From: Methyloglobulus sp. | GTDB taxonomy: Bacteria; Pseudomonadota; Gammaproteobacteria; Methylococcales; Methylomonadaceae | Length of the DNA: 64,000 bases | Direction of reading: 5' to 3' | NCBI GenBank assembly: GCA_013141505.1 | Contig: JABFQX010000031.1 | Location: forward strand, 56,548-120,547 | Shown here: positions 54,216 to 64,000 of the stretch, in pieces | Layout of the letters: each line of letters opens with the position of its first letter | Position numbering within the stretch: position 1 is the first letter of the stretch | Made by a program: the position numbers and the translations under genes | Notes under the pieces: model-generated | The model's database searches: none | The model's input: the letters and a program-made list of their open reading frames with translations, nothing else | What the model was told of the DNA's origin: nothing

Positions 54216-55396
54216 TGTCAGGTATGGTGAAAATACTGCTTTTTTGTTTTCTGCTAAGCTTGTCGGGATTAACAACGGCGGAAGAGTTCGGCGGGCAACA
54301 GGAAAGCGATACCGAGGTTGACACGGTGGTTAGCACCGGTTCGCAAGACTTGCAACAACAAAAAGACCAGTTGCTGGGATTGTTGGCTCAGGTTGATGAG
54401 CGTTACGGTGAGCTTGCTGCGTCCTTGAAATCGATTCAGGACGAGATAGGCCGAAGTAATGGTAGCCTGGACAAGATTCGTCGCGAAATCAGTGCTTATC
54501 AAGGGCAAATAGCAAAGTTAAACAAGGATTTATCAGGCCAGGTCAAGGCGGCGTATGCCATCGGACAGCAGGACAAGTTAAAATTGATGCTTAATCAAAG
54601 GGATCCCGCGCTATCCAGTCGAATGATGGTATATTATGAATATGTCAACAAGTCCCGATTAGAAAAACTTGCTACTATTCAACAAACTGTACGCTACCTT
54701 GACCAGTTGGATAAAGACAGGCGAACAGAAACCGAAGCGCTTGGAAAAAGCCTGGGACACAAAAAATCAGAACAAAAAATTCTGGAAGAGACCAGAAAAC
54801 AAAGAAATGTACTTATTGCCCAGTTAAACGATGATGCCGCATCAGAACAAGAGCAGTTAAGGCTGGTAAAAGATAGCGAAAATAAACTGATAAACCTTAT
54901 CAGGACTTTGGAACATGACGCGGAAGTCGATACCCAAAACACTGAAGCGGAAGCTGTGGCATCGGAAATCCCTGTAAATAAAGATAGTTTTCCTAGCCTG
55001 ACAGGCGATTTCGCCGCCCTGAAAGGAAAACTGCCTTTGCCTGTGAGGGGTAAGCCGACCAGTATGATCGGAAGCGGCGTTTCTGAAGATATGAGGAAAG
55101 GCGTGCTAATCAATGCCCACGAAGGTGCGGAGATACGGTCGGTCACCAAAGGAAAAGTCGCTTATGCCGGTACTCTCAAGGGTTATGGGCTATTGGTTAT
55201 TATCGAGCATGACAAAGATTTCATGACGTTGTATGCCTTCAACCAGAGCCTTTACAAGCACAAAGGCGATTCGGTCGAGGCCGGTGATGTGATTGCCGCT
55301 GTTGGGCAAAGCGGCGGGCGCAGCAAGCCGGGGTTGTATTTTGAAATACGCCAAAAAGGTAAGGCCGTTGACCCTTTGATGTGGTGCCGTAATTGA
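54215..55396 (+). CDS. envC: Murein hydrolase activator EnvC (M23 family)
   Basis: The 393 residues have a signal peptide, a long coiled coil at about 45-250 and a LytM/M23 domain ('GVLINAHEGAEIRSVTKGKV', 'GYGLLVIIEHDKDFMTLYAF', 'GGRSKPGLYFEIRQKG'). The metal-binding His of active M23 enzymes are replaced ('INAHEGAE' is kept near, but the HxH is 'YFEIR'), as in EnvC, which activates AmiA/AmiB amidases at the septum rather than cutting itself. Confidence 0.93.
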   Translation: MSGMVKILLFCFLLSLSGLTTAEEFGGQQESDTEVDTVVSTGSQDLQQQKDQLLGLLAQVDERYGELAASLKSIQDEIGRSNGSLDKIRREISAYQGQIAKLNKDLSGQVKAAYAIGQQDKLKLMLNQRDPALSSRMMVYYEYVNKSRLEKLATIQQTVRYLDQLDKDRRTETEALGKSLGHKKSEQKILEETRKQRNVLIAQLNDDAASEQEQLRLVKDSENKLINLIRTLEHDAEVDTQNTEAEAVASEIPVNKDSFPSLTGDFAALKGKLPLPVRGKPTSMIGSGVSEDMRKGVLINAHEGAEIRSVTKGKVAYAGTLKGYGLLVIIEHDKDFMTLYAFNQSLYKHKGDSVEAGDVIAAVGQSGGRSKPGLYFEIRQKGKAVDPLMWCRN

Positions 55397-55566
55397 AAAT
55401 GGATCCCTGATTGAATCAGTGGCAAATCCTCTTAGGAATATGTCTGGGATTAGCTAAATAATGATTTTCTAATATAATCGTTAAGTGACCTGAGCAATCT
55501 CTGATCAGTTTGGGAAAAAATCGAGAAAAGTTAAAAATACTATAGGTAGTTGGAGTTTAAAAACGC

Positions 55567-56883
55567 ATGCTAAAAAAGAAGAGTCTGTTCATTTTGACCT
55601 TAGGGGTCATGTTGGGTGTTTTCATCGGTATCTGCGGTAGCGTATTTGCTGAAAAGGGCAAAACTGACGCAGCGATTGATTCCGATGCGCTGCCTTTTGA
55701 AGATTTACGGACATTTACGGAAATTTTTGGTCGCATCAAACGGGATTATGTCGAACCGGTATCCGATAAAAAATTATTGGAAGATGCAATCAGAGGCATG
55801 TTGTCAGGGCTCGATCCGCATTCTGCTTACCTCGTTTCCGAGGAGTATCAAGAATTAAAGGAAGGCACGACTGGGCAATTTGGAGGTTTGGGCATTGAAG
55901 TGACCATGGAAAATGGTTTCATCAAGGTCGTATCACCCATTGATGATACTCCCGCGCAAAAAGCGGGGATAAAAACCGGCGACCTCATCATCCGGCTGGA
56001 TGACGAGCCTGTAAAAGGCATGTCCTTGGCCGATGCCGTCAAAAAAATGCGCGGTGAGCCGGGCAGCAAAATTATCTTGACGGTCGTGCGGGAAGGTGCG
56101 GATGCACCGCTTAAGCTCACGTTGATCCGCGCCGTTATCAAAGTTAAAAGCGTCAAAAGCCGTTTGTTGGAAAAAAATTACGGTTATTTGCGGATCAGTA
56201 GCTTTCAATCCGGGACTGGCGAAAGTCTGAAAGAGTCATTGGCTGCGCTGAAAAAGGAAAACGGCGGCAGTCTTAAAGGCTTGGTGCTGGATCTACGCAA
56301 CAATCCTGGCGGTGTTTTGAATGCGGCGGTCGATGTCAGTGACGCTTTCCTGAAATCAGGGCTTATCGTCTACACCGAGGGACGTATTGAGAATTCGGAA
56401 ATGCGCTTTAATGCTGCTCCCGATGACCTGATCGACGGCGCACCGATGGTGGTATTAATCAACGCCGGTTCGGCATCAGCGTCGGAAATTGTTGCCGGTG
56501 CCTTGCAAGACCAAAAACGTGCAGTCATTATGGGCGAAAAATCCTTCGGCAAAGGCTCCGTGCAAACTATCTTACCGACCAGCAACGGTGCTGCAGTCAA
56601 ACTGACGACAGCCAGATACTATACGCCATCAGGCCGGTCAATCCAGGCGGAAGGTATAGAGCCAGACATCGCGTTAGCCAATGTGAAGTTGGAATCACTG
56701 GATAAAAGCGAGTTCGATCCGGTAAAAGAAGCTAACCTTTCTCATCACTTACAAAACGGCAAAGCCAACGATGCACTTAAAGAGAGTGAAGCAGACAAGG
56801 CTAAGGAAAGCGCGGAATACAAAGACTATCCTTTATATCAAGCATTAACGCTGTTGAAAGGAATAAGTATTGTTAATAAATAA
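55567..56883 (+). CDS. ctpA: Carboxyl-terminal processing protease (S41)
   Basis: The 438 residues have a signal peptide, a PDZ domain ('GGLGIEVTMENGFIKVVSPI', 'AGIKTGDLIIRLDDEPVKGM') and the S41 core with catalytic Ser in 'LINAGSASASEIVAGALQD' and Lys in 'GEKSFGKGSVQTILP'. The CtpA/CtpB class, next to envC as in many proteobacteria, degrades peptidoglycan hydrolases or their activators in the periplasm. Good terminator follows. Confidence 0.95.
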   Translation: MLKKKSLFILTLGVMLGVFIGICGSVFAEKGKTDAAIDSDALPFEDLRTFTEIFGRIKRDYVEPVSDKKLLEDAIRGMLSGLDPHSAYLVSEEYQELKEGTTGQFGGLGIEVTMENGFIKVVSPIDDTPAQKAGIKTGDLIIRLDDEPVKGMSLADAVKKMRGEPGSKIILTVVREGADAPLKLTLIRAVIKVKSVKSRLLEKNYGYLRISSFQSGTGESLKESLAALKKENGGSLKGLVLDLRNNPGGVLNAAVDVSDAFLKSGLIVYTEGRIENSEMRFNAAPDDLIDGAPMVVLINAGSASASEIVAGALQDQKRAVIMGEKSFGKGSVQTILPTSNGAAVKLTTARYYTPSGRSIQAEGIEPDIALANVKLESLDKSEFDPVKEANLSHHLQNGKANDALKESEADKAKESAEYKDYPLYQALTLLKGISIVNK

Positions 56884-56907
56884 GACGTAGTCTGGTTTAA
56901 AAAAATG

Positions 56908-56942
56908 AAACCCAGCACTGGAGACAGTCGCTGGGTTTTTTG
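56908..56942 (+). terminator. Rho-independent terminator after ctpA
   Basis: 'AAACCCAGC-ACTGGAGACAGTC-GCTGGGTTT' followed by TTTTGTT, 25 bases after the ctpA stop. Confidence 0.9.
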
Positions 56943-57232
56943 TTATTAGGTATCCGATCATTGATCGATTTTGTGCTTTTAGGGTCGATCTTAGCAGTGT
57001 AGAGACTGTTATCTACGATATTTGTTTTACAAACTTAGTGAGCTACGGATAAATCATTGTTTAATAAAAAATTATTATTTGTTAAGGCTATTTTTAATGC
57101 TACAGTTAATCTGCAATTTGTTACATCACAAGCATGATTGTACGGAAATGGTTATAGGTAGTAAAAACGTAGGTTTGTGTCTGGCGTAAACCATTGCAAT
57201 TCTTGTCAACTCAATAATAAGGAACAATAATT
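56943..57232. other. AT-rich upstream region of the repeat-controlled gene
   Basis: About 290 bases with no gene. It is AT-rich ('TTTAATAAAAAATTATTATT') and must contain the promoter of the gene starting at 57233. A TGGC-TTGC pair at 57182 has the wrong spacing for sigma-54. Confidence 0.4.
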
Positions 57233-57977
<745 letters not shown>

Positions 57978-58152
57978 GGTAGTCGTTTTTTGGGGTATAT
58001 TGCCTTCCAATTCGTTTTGAGGCTTTGATGTTTGGTTATCGATATGTTCGGTTAGTTCAGGGTGCGCGATAGAGTTCCCTGAACTTTGGCTGTAGGTCAG
58101 GTCACATAACCGTTCGCACGGCAATGTGACCTACAAGGTGGTAACTATGAAA

Positions 58153-58605
58153 TCAATTAACAGACGGTTGATAGTTAACCGAAAAATCCTTTAAGCCAGC
58201 CAGTGTTGCGGATAAATAATCAGCACTTTCTGGACAAAATGAGTTAACTCCAACTCGGGATAAGTAAAACACTTGATCCGGCAAGAAATGCCCCGTTGCC
58301 CTGATTTCGTCGGTGTAGTGGTGTCTGTTTCTCAGTAGCCAAGCGTGTGAAAAAAGGCGGCCATCATTAGGTTCTGAAAAATACAGGTCAACGAGTGCCA
58401 GATCAGGCAAAAAATCAGCGATTTCTTCGATTGAATCGGACGGTACAATGCGGACACCTAACTTGCCTGTGCGATTCAATATCTCTTTGCCTTCTTGTTG
58501 CAATCTGGACAGGGAAATTGTCATATCACCGTCGCCTAGTTCGGCATCGTCAGGCACATATTCCCAAGCGTCGTTTGTTATTTGGTTGTCTTTAATGATT
58601 TGCAT
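58153..58605 (-). CDS. DUF934 protein, sulfite reductase partner
   Basis: A 150-residue protein with 'VRIVPSDSIEEIADFLPDLA', 'ALVDLYFSEPNDGRLFSHAW' and 'RATGHFLPDQVFYLSRVGVN', the DUF934 pattern. It overlaps the 3' end of the sulfite reductase gene by 14 bases. DUF934 genes accompany this type of reductase in many proteobacteria; an electron-transfer or assembly role has been suggested but not shown to my knowledge. Confidence 0.9.
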   Translation of the reverse strand: MQIIKDNQITNDAWEYVPDDAELGDGDMTISLSRLQQEGKEILNRTGKLGVRIVPSDSIEEIADFLPDLALVDLYFSEPNDGRLFSHAWLLRNRHHYTDEIRATGHFLPDQVFYLSRVGVNSFCPESADYLSATLAGLKDFSVNYQPSVN

Positions 58606-60244
58606 AAACCTTGTCCTTAAACGGTTCGATTCCCACGCGTTTTACCATATCCAGAAAAGATTCTTCCTCCAAGCGTTGCTTGACGTAAACGTCAAGGATG
58701 GTGGTGATGGCTTTAGTGACTTCGTTTTTGGCGACTGCCGGCCCTAAGCGTTCGCCGAGTGCGGCTTCATTGTCGGAAGAACCGCCCAAGGTGAGCTGAT
58801 ACCATTCCGTGCCTTTTTTATCGACACCTAAAATGCCGATATGCCCGACACTTTGGTGAGCGCAGCCGTTCATGCAGCCGGACATATTGATTTTAAGCTC
58901 GCCGATGTCGTGGATGTAATCCATATCATCGAGTGCTTGATTGATTTCTTTGGCGATGCCAATAGAACCGGCGTTGGCTAGTGAGCAAAAATCCAGCCCA
59001 GGGCAGCAGATCATGTCTGTTACTGTGCCGATATTCGGGGTGGCAAGCCTTAGTTGATCCAGTTGCTGCCAGAGCGTAAACAAATCCGCTTGTTTGACAT
59101 CAGCAAATACCAGGTTTTGTCGATGAGTTACCCGGATCTGGCTGAAAGTATAGCGGTCAGCCAAGTCCGCGACCGCATCCAATTGGGTATCGGTCATATC
59201 GCCAGGTGCAACGTCGGGGGCTTTCAACGACAAGAATACGGCACGATAGCCTGCAATCTTATGATCGGCGGTATTGTGCTTGTACCAAGTGGCAAATGCG
59301 GGGTTTTCGTTTAGATTGGGAGCAAAATTTGTATCTGCCCCCGCGTTCTTATCGTAAGGCGGCGGCGAGAAATGCGCTTTTATGGCATTTATCCGCTCAT
59401 CAGTGAGAATCAGCGTATCTTTAGTGTGCTGCCATTCTTCCTCGACTTGACGGCTAAACTCTTCCATTCCGGTTTCTTTAACCAAAATTTTGATACGCGC
59501 CTTGTATTTGTTGTCCCTGCGTCCGTACAGATTATAAATTCTGAGTATGGCTTCCAGATACGAGAGCAGGTATTTCCTTTCCAGATAAGGCTTGATAACT
59601 TGTCCGATAACAGGCGTACGACCCAGGCCACCGCCGACTAGAATCCTGAAACCCAGTTCACCGGCTTCATTTTTGACGATATGCACACCGATGTCGTGCA
59701 ACTGGGTTGCCGCCCGGTCATGCAATGCGCCGCTGACCGCAATCTTGAATTTGCGCGGTAGGTAGTCAAACTCGGGATGTAAGGTCGTCCATTGGCGGAT
59801 AATTTCGCAATACGGACGCGGGTCTTCAATTTCATCTACGCACACGCCCGCCAGATGGTCTGAAGTGGTGTTACGCATACAGTTGCCGCTGGTTTGGATG
59901 GCGTGCATTTGCACGGTGGCAAGGTCGGAAAGGATGTCAGGGACTTCTTCCAATTTAGGCCAGTTGAACTGGATATTTTGTCGGGTAGTGAAGTGACAAT
60001 AACCCTTGTCGTATTTTCGGGCTATATGCGCCAACATCCTGAATTGATTGGTATTTAATAGGCCATAAGGACCCGCAATCCGCAGCATTGGGGCATGGGT
60101 TTGGATGTAGAGGCCGTTTCTTAAGCGCAGTGGTCTAAATTGGTCTTCACTGAGTTCGCCTTTCAAAAACCGTTCGGTTTGTCGCCGGAATTGCGCGACC
60201 CGTTCATCAACAAGTTTTTGGTCGATTTCGTTGTATTGGTACAT
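58592..60244 (-). CDS. cysI: Nitrite/sulfite reductase hemoprotein (assimilatory sulfite reductase)
   Basis: A 550-residue siroheme [4Fe-4S] reductase. It has the duplicated ferredoxin-like half domains ('MLRIAGPYGLLNTNQFRMLA', 'FSQIRVTHRQNLVFADVK'), substrate and siroheme residues ('TSGNCMRNTTSDHLAG') and the cluster Cys in 'CCPGLDFCSLANAGS' and 'MSGCMNGCAHQSVGHIGIL'. Together with DUF934 this points to sulfite reduction for cysteine synthesis rather than nitrite reduction. No flavoprotein subunit is adjacent. Confidence 0.9.
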   Translation of the reverse strand: MYQYNEIDQKLVDERVAQFRRQTERFLKGELSEDQFRPLRLRNGLYIQTHAPMLRIAGPYGLLNTNQFRMLAHIARKYDKGYCHFTTRQNIQFNWPKLEEVPDILSDLATVQMHAIQTSGNCMRNTTSDHLAGVCVDEIEDPRPYCEIIRQWTTLHPEFDYLPRKFKIAVSGALHDRAATQLHDIGVHIVKNEAGELGFRILVGGGLGRTPVIGQVIKPYLERKYLLSYLEAILRIYNLYGRRDNKYKARIKILVKETGMEEFSRQVEEEWQHTKDTLILTDERINAIKAHFSPPPYDKNAGADTNFAPNLNENPAFATWYKHNTADHKIAGYRAVFLSLKAPDVAPGDMTDTQLDAVADLADRYTFSQIRVTHRQNLVFADVKQADLFTLWQQLDQLRLATPNIGTVTDMICCPGLDFCSLANAGSIGIAKEINQALDDMDYIHDIGELKINMSGCMNGCAHQSVGHIGILGVDKKGTEWYQLTLGGSSDNEAALGERLGPAVAKNEVTKAITTILDVYVKQRLEEESFLDMVKRVGIEPFKDKVYANH

Positions 60245-60394
60245 AGTGGGCTTTAAATATCGCCTTTGGTTGGTCGTTCGTCAAGGCTTTCAATCATATA
60301 CTGTGCGTCTTAAAATGACAAAATTTATTGGTTAGTGTTAACATTAACCGTTTAAATTTTTCATCTTTTATAATAAAAACATAGGTAGGGGATT

Positions 60395-61756
60395 GTGCTG
60401 CGATTTTTATTCGTCTTGTTATTCGCGCTGTTGTTGCCGGAACTGGCAATGGCTGCTGATTTTGAAACACTGGGGTTGACGGGAACACAACGAGGTATTT
60501 ACTCGGTACTCATCTTTATTATTGCCTATGGCTTTGTAATGACAGAGGAATTTACCCATCTACGTAAATCCAAGCCAGTCATTTTGGCGGCCGGAATTAT
60601 TTGGGCACATGCGGCTATCCTTTCTAAAGAAGCAGGGGTTTCGGCTGAGGACATGCACAAGGCTTTCGAGTACAACTTGAAAGAATATGCCGAGTTGATG
60701 CTGTTCTTGCTGGTAGCGATGACTTACATTAACTCCATGTCTGAACGCAATGTCTTTGAAGCTTTGCGTTCCTGGATGGTCAGAAAAGAATTTGGTTACC
60801 GGAAATTATTTTTGATTACCGGCGTTATCACTTTCTTCCTGTCTTCCGTTGCAGATAACCTGACTGCGGCATTGCTGGTAGGTGCGGTTGTTCTGGCAGT
60901 TGGCGCGGATAACGAAAAATTCATTAGCATTGGTTTCGTCAATTTAGTGGTAGCAGCCAATGCGGGTGGGGCTTTTTGCCCTTTTGGCGACATCACGACG
61001 CTGATGGTTTGGCAAGCGGAATACGCCGAATTTTTCGATTTCTTCAAGTTATTTATTCCATCTGTAGTCAATTACGCAATACCTGCGGCAGTGATGTATT
61101 TGGCGGTGCCGGATGAGCAACCGAAAGCGACTGGCGAAGCGGCAGTACAGATGAAACCCGGCGCAATCGTTATCTGCGGAATGTTTCTTGCGACCATAGC
61201 GACAGCGGTGAGCTTTAAGCAAGTCCTGCATTTGCCGCCTTTCATGGGCATGATGGTGGGTTTGTCTGCGTTGATGTTATTCAGCTACTGGTTAAAAACC
61301 CAACGTGCGGTTGAAGGCGATAAGCCCGTCGATATCTTTGATAGAGTGAAAGATGCGGAATGGGATACCTTGCTATTCTTCTTCGGCGTGGTTTTTGCCG
61401 TGGGCGGTTTGGGTTATATCGGTTATCTGGAATTGCTCTCAGGCGCTATGTACCAAACACTTGGGCCTACGACATCAAATATCTTGGTCGGTTTGATCTC
61501 TGCAATTGTTGACAATATTCCGGTAATGTTTGCCGTTCTTAACATGAATCTGGATATGGATTTGTATCAATGGTTGTTGGTGACATTGACGGCTGGTGTC
61601 GGTGGATCGTTATTGTCTGTTGGTTCGGCTGCGGGTGTTGCCTTAATGGGTGCATCCAATCATAAATACACCTTCTTTAGCCACCTCAAATGGACCCCGG
61701 CGATTGCTGCCGGTTATGCGGGCAGCATTTTTGTCCATTACCTGATTAATGGTTGA
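60395..61756 (+). CDS. nhaD: Na+/H+ antiporter NhaD
   Basis: The 453-residue protein starts at a GTG or TTG-rich region (GTG at 60395, 'LRFLFVLLFALLLPELAMAA') with a cleavable-looking signal and about 12 helices. Family blocks include 'FLSSVADNLTAALLVGAVVL', 'NLVVAANAGGAFCPFGDITT', 'DNIPVMFAVLNMN' and 'SVGSAAGVALMG'. NhaD proteins exchange Na+ or Li+ for H+ at the inner membrane, common in marine, alkaliphilic or methylotrophic gammaproteobacteria. Confidence 0.93.
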   Translation: MLRFLFVLLFALLLPELAMAADFETLGLTGTQRGIYSVLIFIIAYGFVMTEEFTHLRKSKPVILAAGIIWAHAAILSKEAGVSAEDMHKAFEYNLKEYAELMLFLLVAMTYINSMSERNVFEALRSWMVRKEFGYRKLFLITGVITFFLSSVADNLTAALLVGAVVLAVGADNEKFISIGFVNLVVAANAGGAFCPFGDITTLMVWQAEYAEFFDFFKLFIPSVVNYAIPAAVMYLAVPDEQPKATGEAAVQMKPGAIVICGMFLATIATAVSFKQVLHLPPFMGMMVGLSALMLFSYWLKTQRAVEGDKPVDIFDRVKDAEWDTLLFFFGVVFAVGGLGYIGYLELLSGAMYQTLGPTTSNILVGLISAIVDNIPVMFAVLNMNLDMDLYQWLLVTLTAGVGGSLLSVGSAAGVALMGASNHKYTFFSHLKWTPAIAAGYAGSIFVHYLING

Positions 61757-61788
61757 TAATTTGTTCATATAAAAGCTATTTTTCGATT

Positions 61789-61830
61789 AAGGCCGTAGTT
61801 AATTGCAAGTTGACTACGGCCTTTTTTATT
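61789..61830 (+). terminator. Rho-independent terminator after nhaD
   Basis: 'AAGGCCGTAGT-TAATTGCAAGTTG-ACTACGGCCTT' followed by TTTTATT. The AAGGCCGTAG arm resembles, but is not, the family A repeat. Confidence 0.9.
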
Positions 61831-61873
61831 TGCAGATTAAAAGTGGAGCTTGATTTATGTTGAGGGATATTCG

Positions 61874-63103
61874 ATGACAGGCAAAACGAATATCAGCGAA
61901 GCGTTACTTAATAAGCGGATGCTTATCTGTATCTTCACCGGTTTTAGCTCCGGTTTGCCTTTGTATATACTGATAAGTTTGGTGCCTGCGTGGTTACGTT
62001 CAGAAGGCTTAGACCTGAAATCAATCGGGTTGTTTGCGTTGATTCAACTACCCTACACCTGGAAATTTCTTTGGGCACCGTTGTTTGACCGCTACATTCT
62101 CCCTCTAGGCCGGCGGAGAGGTTGGATGCTGGTCTCTCAAGTCGCCTTGTTGTTAGTGATTCCGCTTTTTGGTTACCTGCATCCTAAGCTTGATTTGTGG
62201 TCGATTGCCTATCTGTCTACTATCGTGGCTTTCTTCAGTGCTTCGCAAGATGTTGTGTTGGATGCTTATCGTCGTGAATTATTGCTGGAAGATGAGCTGG
62301 GCTTGGGCAACGCTATCCATGTGAATGCATACAAAATTGCCGGTTTGGTGCCTGGGGCGCTCTCTCTGGTATTGGCTGATCATCTATCATGGGATTTGGT
62401 GTATATCATCACCGCATTATTCATATTGCCCGGAATTATCATGACGCTTTTGGTCGACGAGCCAGAGCTAAAAGGTGCTCCGAAAACTTTGAAAGCGGCA
62501 GTCATTGAGCCGTTTGAAGAATTTCGCAGCCGTGGCATCAAGCCCGCGTTATTGATATTGGCTTTCATCTTTTTTTACAAGCTTGGCGATAGCATGGCAA
62601 CGGCATTGGCTACGCCGTTTTACCTCGATATGGGTTTTAGCAAAACTGAGATCGGCTTAATTGCCAAAAATGCCGGTCTTTGGCCAAGTGTAATTGGTGG
62701 TTTACTGGGTGCTATATGGATGATCCGGTTAGGCATCAATCGCGCATTGTGGATTTTCGGTGCAGTGCAGATGATAGCGATTCTTGGTTTCGCTTGGCTT
62801 GCGGTGGTAGGGCATAACCCCGTTTGGCTGGCAGTGGTTATAGGTGTCGAAGCATTAGGTGTGGGCTTGGGAACGTCTGCTTTCGTGGCGTTCATCGCCC
62901 GTGCCACGCATCCGCTATACACAGCCACTCAGTTTGCCTTGTTTACCAGCCTTGCCGCCGTGCCACGCACCTTCGCCAATGCCGCTACCGGTTATATGGT
63001 GGAATCGATCGGTTGGAAAATATTTTTTTTAAGCTGCTTTTTTATTGCTATTCCAGGCATGTTGCTATTATTTAAAGTAGCACCCTGGAATGAACAAAAA
63101 TAA
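61874..63103 (+). CDS. MFS transporter, AmpG muropeptide permease-like
   Basis: I take the ATG at 61874, after GAGGGATATTC; the track start at 61850 is a TTG. The 409-residue product has about 12-14 helices and AmpG-type blocks: 'GFSSGLPLYILISLVPAWLR', 'YTWKFLWAPLFDRYILPLGR', 'QDVVLDAYRRELLL' and 'FYLDMGFSKTEIGLIAKNAG'. AmpG imports anhydro-muropeptides for peptidoglycan recycling. The gene stands alone, with no ampD or nagZ nearby. Confidence 0.88.
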   Translation: MTGKTNISEALLNKRMLICIFTGFSSGLPLYILISLVPAWLRSEGLDLKSIGLFALIQLPYTWKFLWAPLFDRYILPLGRRRGWMLVSQVALLLVIPLFGYLHPKLDLWSIAYLSTIVAFFSASQDVVLDAYRRELLLEDELGLGNAIHVNAYKIAGLVPGALSLVLADHLSWDLVYIITALFILPGIIMTLLVDEPELKGAPKTLKAAVIEPFEEFRSRGIKPALLILAFIFFYKLGDSMATALATPFYLDMGFSKTEIGLIAKNAGLWPSVIGGLLGAIWMIRLGINRALWIFGAVQMIAILGFAWLAVVGHNPVWLAVVIGVEALGVGLGTSAFVAFIARATHPLYTATQFALFTSLAAVPRTFANAATGYMVESIGWKIFFLSCFFIAIPGMLLLFKVAPWNEQK

Positions 63104-63359
63104 AAGGTTGATTTTTGCCGATTAAATCGGTGAGGTTTTGGTCTTTTTTATATAAGTAACGTCAGAAAAAATGATAGCTCATTAGGCAAAGCATCACCAA
63201 TAATTTGATTTATGCATGATAGGCTCGATAAATTACTTTGGATACCAGAGTAGATAATGTTAATGGATTAATTGACTGTTGCGATTTAATGTCAGAAAAA
63301 GTATCATGCCTAGTTAAATTACAAGCAAGTAAATTAATCAGTGGGTAATAATTAAAGAT

Positions 63360-63560
63360 ATGAAACCAGAAATACATCCTGAATATAAACAAATTACTGT
63401 GACTTGTGGTTGCGGTAATACTTTTACAACTGGCTCGGTGTTAACCAAAGATTTACAAATCGAAGTTTGCTCATCATGCCATCCTTTCTATACGGGCAAA
63501 CAGCGTGTTGTTGATACTGCTGGGCGCGTTGATAAATTCCGCAAAAAATACGGGAAGTAA
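63360..63560 (+). CDS. rpmE: 50S ribosomal protein bL31
   Basis: A 66-residue protein with '[20 protein letters not shown]' and '[15 protein letters not shown]', keeping four Cys for zinc (the C+ form). It lies at the ribosome central protuberance and bridges subunits. The zinc form can be swapped for a zinc-free paralog under zinc limitation in many bacteria; no such paralog is seen here. Confidence 0.97.
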   Translation: MKPEIHPEYKQITVTCGCGNTFTTGSVLTKDLQIEVCSSCHPFYTGKQRVVDTAGRVDKFRKKYGK

Positions 63561-63883
63561 GTCTTTCGAGGCTTTTCTCGGTAGTTTATTGGTTTTGCTT
63601 AAAGTTTTTAAAGGGTGATCGGCTAGTCCTGAGCGTCACCCGTTCGCAGTTGTTATTAAGGTTTTCAGAAATTATTTTGATAGCTGGTATTTGTCTTCAT
63701 TGGATGAGGCATAGCTTTTTTATAGGTTTAAAAAGCTAAGCAGTGTGTTCGGTTTGAGCAAGTTTCACCTGCAAGTTGGGGGTGCTTGCGAGTTTCTGCG
63801 TTGAACAGATTTTCATTGATTTGCAATTGTAGCGTTAGCTTCAAAACAAATGCCCGTATATTCTTTTTATTTGGTATTTCATA

Positions 63884-63911
63884 TTGACAGTACCTAAATA
63901 ATCTGTAGAAT
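63884..63911 (+). promoter_or_regulatory. Strong sigma-70 promoter of a probable rRNA operon
   Basis: -35 TTGACA at 63884-63889 and -10 TAGAAT at 63906-63911, spaced by 16 bases, with an AT-rich upstream stretch ('TTCTTTTTATTTGGTATTTC') that could be an UP element and a GC-rich discriminator ('AGACGGGC') after the -10. This is the layout of rrn promoters under stringent control. Confidence 0.85.
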
Positions 63912-63916
63912 AGACG

Positions 63917-63953
63917 GGCTTAGCAGGGCATTAAGCCTTGCCGCTCTTTAACA
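63917..63953 (+). promoter_or_regulatory. rRNA leader antitermination sites (boxB-like hairpin and boxA)
   Basis: A hairpin GGCTTA-GCAGGGCAT-TAAGCC (63917-63937) is followed by 'GCTCTTTAACA' at 63943-63953, the boxA consensus of ribosomal RNA leaders bound by NusB-S10. The 16S rRNA gene should begin some hundred or more bases beyond the right edge. The 63561-63883 stretch before it has no gene that I can see. Confidence 0.85.
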
Positions 63954-64000
63954 AGATGACCAAGATAATGAGTGTGGGTGCGTGTGTTGGCGCCTGTGTC

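Noticed and set aside
57182-57197. TGGCGTAAACCATTGC as a second sigma-54 promoter
   Set aside because: GG and GC are 11 bases apart instead of ten, and the position is only about 40 bases before the ATG; spacing is strict for sigma-54.

Overview
The window reads as chromosomal DNA of a gammaproteobacterium. The gene order ffh-rpsP-rimM-trmD-rplS, the sets gpmI-envC-ctpA and gpsA-secB-rhodanese, and hflD, hemF, nhaD and phoBR all fit that class. A gammaproteobacterial methanotroph (Methylococcales) is my best guess. It rests on the style of the secreted His-first proteins, the copper-flavoured outer-membrane island and the dense palindromic intergenic repeats. No methane monooxygenase or other diagnostic gene is present, so this is inference.

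Layout. 0-8 kb: the end of a DUF3616 protein, a TraB/GumN protein, a retropepsin-like protease, an ankyrin protein, then on the minus strand cutA, a DsbD with a doubled N-terminal domain and a TlpA-like thioredoxin. 8-21 kb: uvrD, a 1.4 kb gene-poor stretch, hemF, hflD, a copper chaperone and copper P-type ATPase, a YpjD/CcsA-like membrane protein, the ffh to rplS cluster and aqpZ. 21-26 kb: a PepSY pseudogene, a NarX/NarL-type two-component pair and an L,D-transpeptidase, with several palindromic repeat elements.

26-46.7 kb is an accessory island and the most interesting part. It begins with a candidate sigma-54 promoter driving a secreted protein whose predicted mature N-terminus is histidine. 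Two recently duplicated small His-first secreted proteins, a membrane-anchored protein and a vapBC cassette follow. Then come four paralogous giant outer-membrane proteins of 908-1020 residues. Each joins a DUF3570 domain to a second, Met/His-rich beta-barrel-like domain through a His-rich linker. Three of the four follow a DUF4266 lipoprotein gene whose last codons overlap the GTG start of the barrel gene and supply its Shine-Dalgarno sequence. In all three, a different palindromic repeat is translated between that start and the hydrophobic part of the signal peptide. A HEAT-repeat protein, a TlpA-like thioredoxin and a further His-first protein lie among them. I infer a copper (or related soft-metal) handling or outer-membrane assembly system; its function is not established by the sequence.

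46.7-64 kb: a b-type cytochrome, phoBR, mscL, gpsA-secB-rhodanese, gpmI-envC-ctpA, a secreted protein behind ten perfect ACAG units whose start codon is out of frame in this copy (probably phase-variable, OFF), assimilatory sulfite reductase with DUF934, nhaD, an AmpG-like MFS protein and rpmE. The right edge shows a strong promoter and boxB/boxA leader typical of a ribosomal RNA operon lying just beyond the window.
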